Shown here one piece after another: positions 5,677 to 6,551 of a stretch of 6,551 bases of DNA; positions within the stretch are counted from its first letter, which is position 1, and each line of letters begins with the position of its first letter. Location of the stretch: contig JAGHSL010000096.1 of assembly GCA_018065885.1 (NCBI GenBank), positions 1-6,551 on the forward strand. Reading direction: 5' to 3'. The stretch comes from Candidatus Limimorpha equi (GTDB lineage: Bacteria > Bacteroidota > Bacteroidia > Bacteroidales > F082). Below the pieces are notes generated by a model that searched no databases, was not told the origin of the DNA, and worked only from the letters and a program-made list of their open reading frames with translations. Made by a program: the position numbers and the translations under genes.

Positions 5677-5701
5677 AGACGCGATGAATCGCGTCTCTAC
5701 A
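5677..5701. repeat. REP-like palindrome right of the cassette
   Basis: AGACGCGAT (5677-5685) and ATCGCGTCT (5688-5696) are exact reverse complements with a 2-base centre, followed by CTACA. The ending CGTCTCTACA is shared with the palindrome at 4478-4504. A transposase-like remnant on the minus strand abuts it, as is usual for REP elements and their HUH transposases. Confidence 0.65.
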
Positions 5702-5827
5702 GCCAAGATACACGACGGCGTGAATATGGTCGGGCATGACGGTTTTATGAAAAAAGCATGACACCGCGCCTATAAAAGAGAACGGCACTTGCGCCGTTCC
5801 CAATAGATTGCAGTTTTCAATATAAAA
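5702..5827 (-). pseudogene. Remnant resembling a REP-associated (Y1/HUH) transposase
   Basis: The minus-strand frame contains VMPDHIHAVVYLG (5740-5702), close to the VMPNHxHxxV motif whose two His residues bind metal in Y1/HUH transposases (REP-associated transposases). It then runs straight into the REP palindrome, which is translated as CRDAIHRV. The sequence before the motif (GFYIENCNLLG and onwards) does not match the family as I know it, and no Tyr helix is present. At most a short fragment survives. The resemblance rests on about 13 residues plus the adjacent REP element, so the call is tentative. Confidence 0.4.
5780..5799. repeat. GC-rich hairpin
   Basis: GAACGGC (5780-5786) and GCCGTTC (5793-5799) are separated by 6 bases. 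No T-run follows, so it is unlikely to be a strong terminator for the Cys-rich gene that ends 34 bp away. It is probably another palindromic repeat near the transposase remnant. Confidence 0.4.
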
Positions 5828-5832
5828 GCCGG

Positions 5833-6243
5833 TTATTTCCAGACTGTTCTTGTCTTTGTGACCTTGCCTGAGCCACCGCATTTAGAACAATTGCCATTGA
5901 CGCAACTCGGACAATCCCTTGTAGTATTGGTATAATCATTATATGTTCCTCTTCCATAACAGTTTTGGCATTTCCCTGTTCCATAACAGACAGGACAATT
6001 ATCCTGGTAAGTCTCAGTTACATATCCATGTTGCTGCGATGGAGATTCATTGCTTCCTTGGGTTCCGCTGTTTCCGTAATTACCACCACCATAATTTCCG
6101 CCGTTTCCGTAATTATTGCCTCCTCCATAATAGGGTTGAGCTGTGTTTCCTGAAGAACCATTCTTCCGAATCAAAGAGCAGGTCGTTTGACCGGATGGCG
6201 GCGTGGCACGTTTGTATATGTATTTATCATCATTTTCAAGCAC
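5833..6243 (-). CDS. Gly/Asn/Tyr-rich protein with DnaJ-like CxxC zinc-binding tail; 5' end uncertain
   Basis: From GTG 6243 there are 136 residues. The first part (LENDDKYIYKRATPPSGQTT) looks like strands of a globular domain. A low-complexity linker rich in Gly, Asn and Tyr follows at 39-60. The C-terminus has four CxxC pairs (Cys83/86, 92/95, 111/114, 119/122) in CPVCYGTG, CQNCYGRG, CPSCVNG and CSKCGGSG, the CxxCxGxG pattern of the DnaJ cysteine-rich zinc domain, so two zinc ions are likely bound. No J domain is present in the window. Upstream of the GTG the same frame stays open to a stop at 6442-6444 and still looks coding (for example VYQGSSYWGS and TTFIFNADKSVLNV), but has no ATG, GTG or TTG. 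The true protein is therefore probably longer and 5'-damaged, or begins at an unusual codon. Function unknown. Confidence 0.6.
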   Translation of the reverse strand: MLENDDKYIYKRATPPSGQTTCSLIRKNGSSGNTAQPYYGGGNNYGNGGNYGGGNYGNSGTQGSNESPSQQHGYVTETYQDNCPVCYGTGKCQNCYGRGTYNDYTNTTRDCPSCVNGNCSKCGGSGKVTKTRTVWK

Positions 6244-6441
6244 AACATTCAGGACACTCTTGTCCGCATTGAAGATAAAAGTAGTGTTTGAACCCCAATA
6301 GCTTGAACCTTGATAAACGGTTTGCTGTGCGTTGCTGTAGCTTTTGTTGCGTTTTAAGGTCCCGTGATTAACTCCAACACCACTTTTTGTCGACTCAAAA
6401 CATTTGTCGCTTAGGAATATGATGAATTGTGTTTTCCTGAT
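6244..6441 (-). pseudogene. In-frame coding-like extension of the Cys-rich gene without a start codon
   Basis: 66 codons in the same frame as the gene at 5833-6243 and with no stop between them. The part nearest the gene reads as a plausible folded segment rich in aromatic and beta-forming residues. No signal peptide or usable start is visible, and no TAnnTTTG promoter precedes it. Together these suggest loss of the original 5' end, by deletion or insertion near 6400-6441. Confidence 0.4.
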
Positions 6442-6551
6442 TTAGGTTGACTCGGTTTTACTGATTAATACTGATATAAATTGACTTTTTGTTGTTAATC
6501 CTGGAATGAGTTTACCATCCGAACCTTATCCCTGTCAGTGGTTGACTGGAG
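6442..6551. other. Right-edge stretch, no assignable gene
   Basis: AT-rich from 6442 to 6510. Beyond that, one minus-strand frame reads SSQPLTGIRFGW and stops at 6512-6514. It could be the last residues of a gene outside the window, with an aromatic end as in outer-membrane beta-barrels. Another minus frame ends in VRMVNSFQD. Neither is long enough to decide. A plus-strand ATG at 6506 opens to the edge, also undecidable. Confidence 0.3.

Noticed and set aside
4478..5701. CRISPR array or prophage attachment sites
   Set aside because: There are only two copies of the 57-bp repeat with genes between them, no spacer series and no integrase. They fit flanking repeats, not an array or att pair.
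5500..5706. N-terminal extension of the DUF3791 frame to 5706
   Set aside because: It would translate the REP palindrome, the terminator repeat and the promoter/operator. DUF3791 proteins are normally about 70-80 residues, and ATG 5499 gives that length.
5943..6272. 109-codon plus-strand frame opposite the Cys-rich gene
   Set aside because: The minus strand shows four ordered CxxC pairs and a Gly-rich linker. The plus-strand product is a His/Phe-rich shadow of that.
6506..6551. Start of a plus-strand gene at the right edge
   Set aside because: Only 15 codons are visible, with no promoter or family motif, so coding cannot be supported.

Overview
The window looks like the chromosome of a Bacteroidales-type member of the Bacteroidetes, probably host-associated. 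Three things point there. A gingipain-like C25 protease carries a type IX secretion sorting domain. The promoters have the Bacteroidetes -7 element TAnnTTTG. Most start codons are preceded by A-rich sequence instead of a Shine-Dalgarno site. No species can be named from the sequence alone.

Layout. At the left edge is the 3' end of lgt (plus strand), the prolipoprotein diacylglyceryl transferase. It converges on a large minus-strand gene (414-3977) for a secreted, multidomain gingipain-like cysteine protease; a hairpin at 363-392 can terminate both. Upstream of the protease gene (3978-4574) is about 600 bp with little coding: a -7 box for the protease, a well-formed plus-strand promoter (4051-4080) reading into a possible 41-residue ORF, and REP-like palindromes.

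From 4509 to 5664 lies the most interesting unit. A compact minus-strand operon encodes, in transcription order, a DUF3791-type small protein, a DUF3990-type protein with ADP-ribosyltransferase-like motifs, and an unrecognised 75-residue protein whose start overlaps the DUF3990 stop. A -7 box set inside a perfect 12-bp inverted repeat precedes the operon. Both ends of the unit are marked by copies of one ~57-bp direct repeat that contains a terminator, and a REP-like palindrome lies just outside each copy. The organisation resembles a toxin-antitoxin-like cassette with an autoregulatory operator, sitting in a mobile or recombinogenic setting.

Right of the cassette (5665-5832) are a REP palindrome, a second hairpin and a short remnant resembling a REP-associated (Y1/HUH) transposase. 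Then comes a minus-strand gene for a Gly/Asn/Tyr-rich protein with a DnaJ-like four-CxxC zinc-binding tail. Its coding-like frame continues upstream past the only usable start codon, so its 5' end may be damaged. The last 110 bp hold nothing that can be assigned with confidence.
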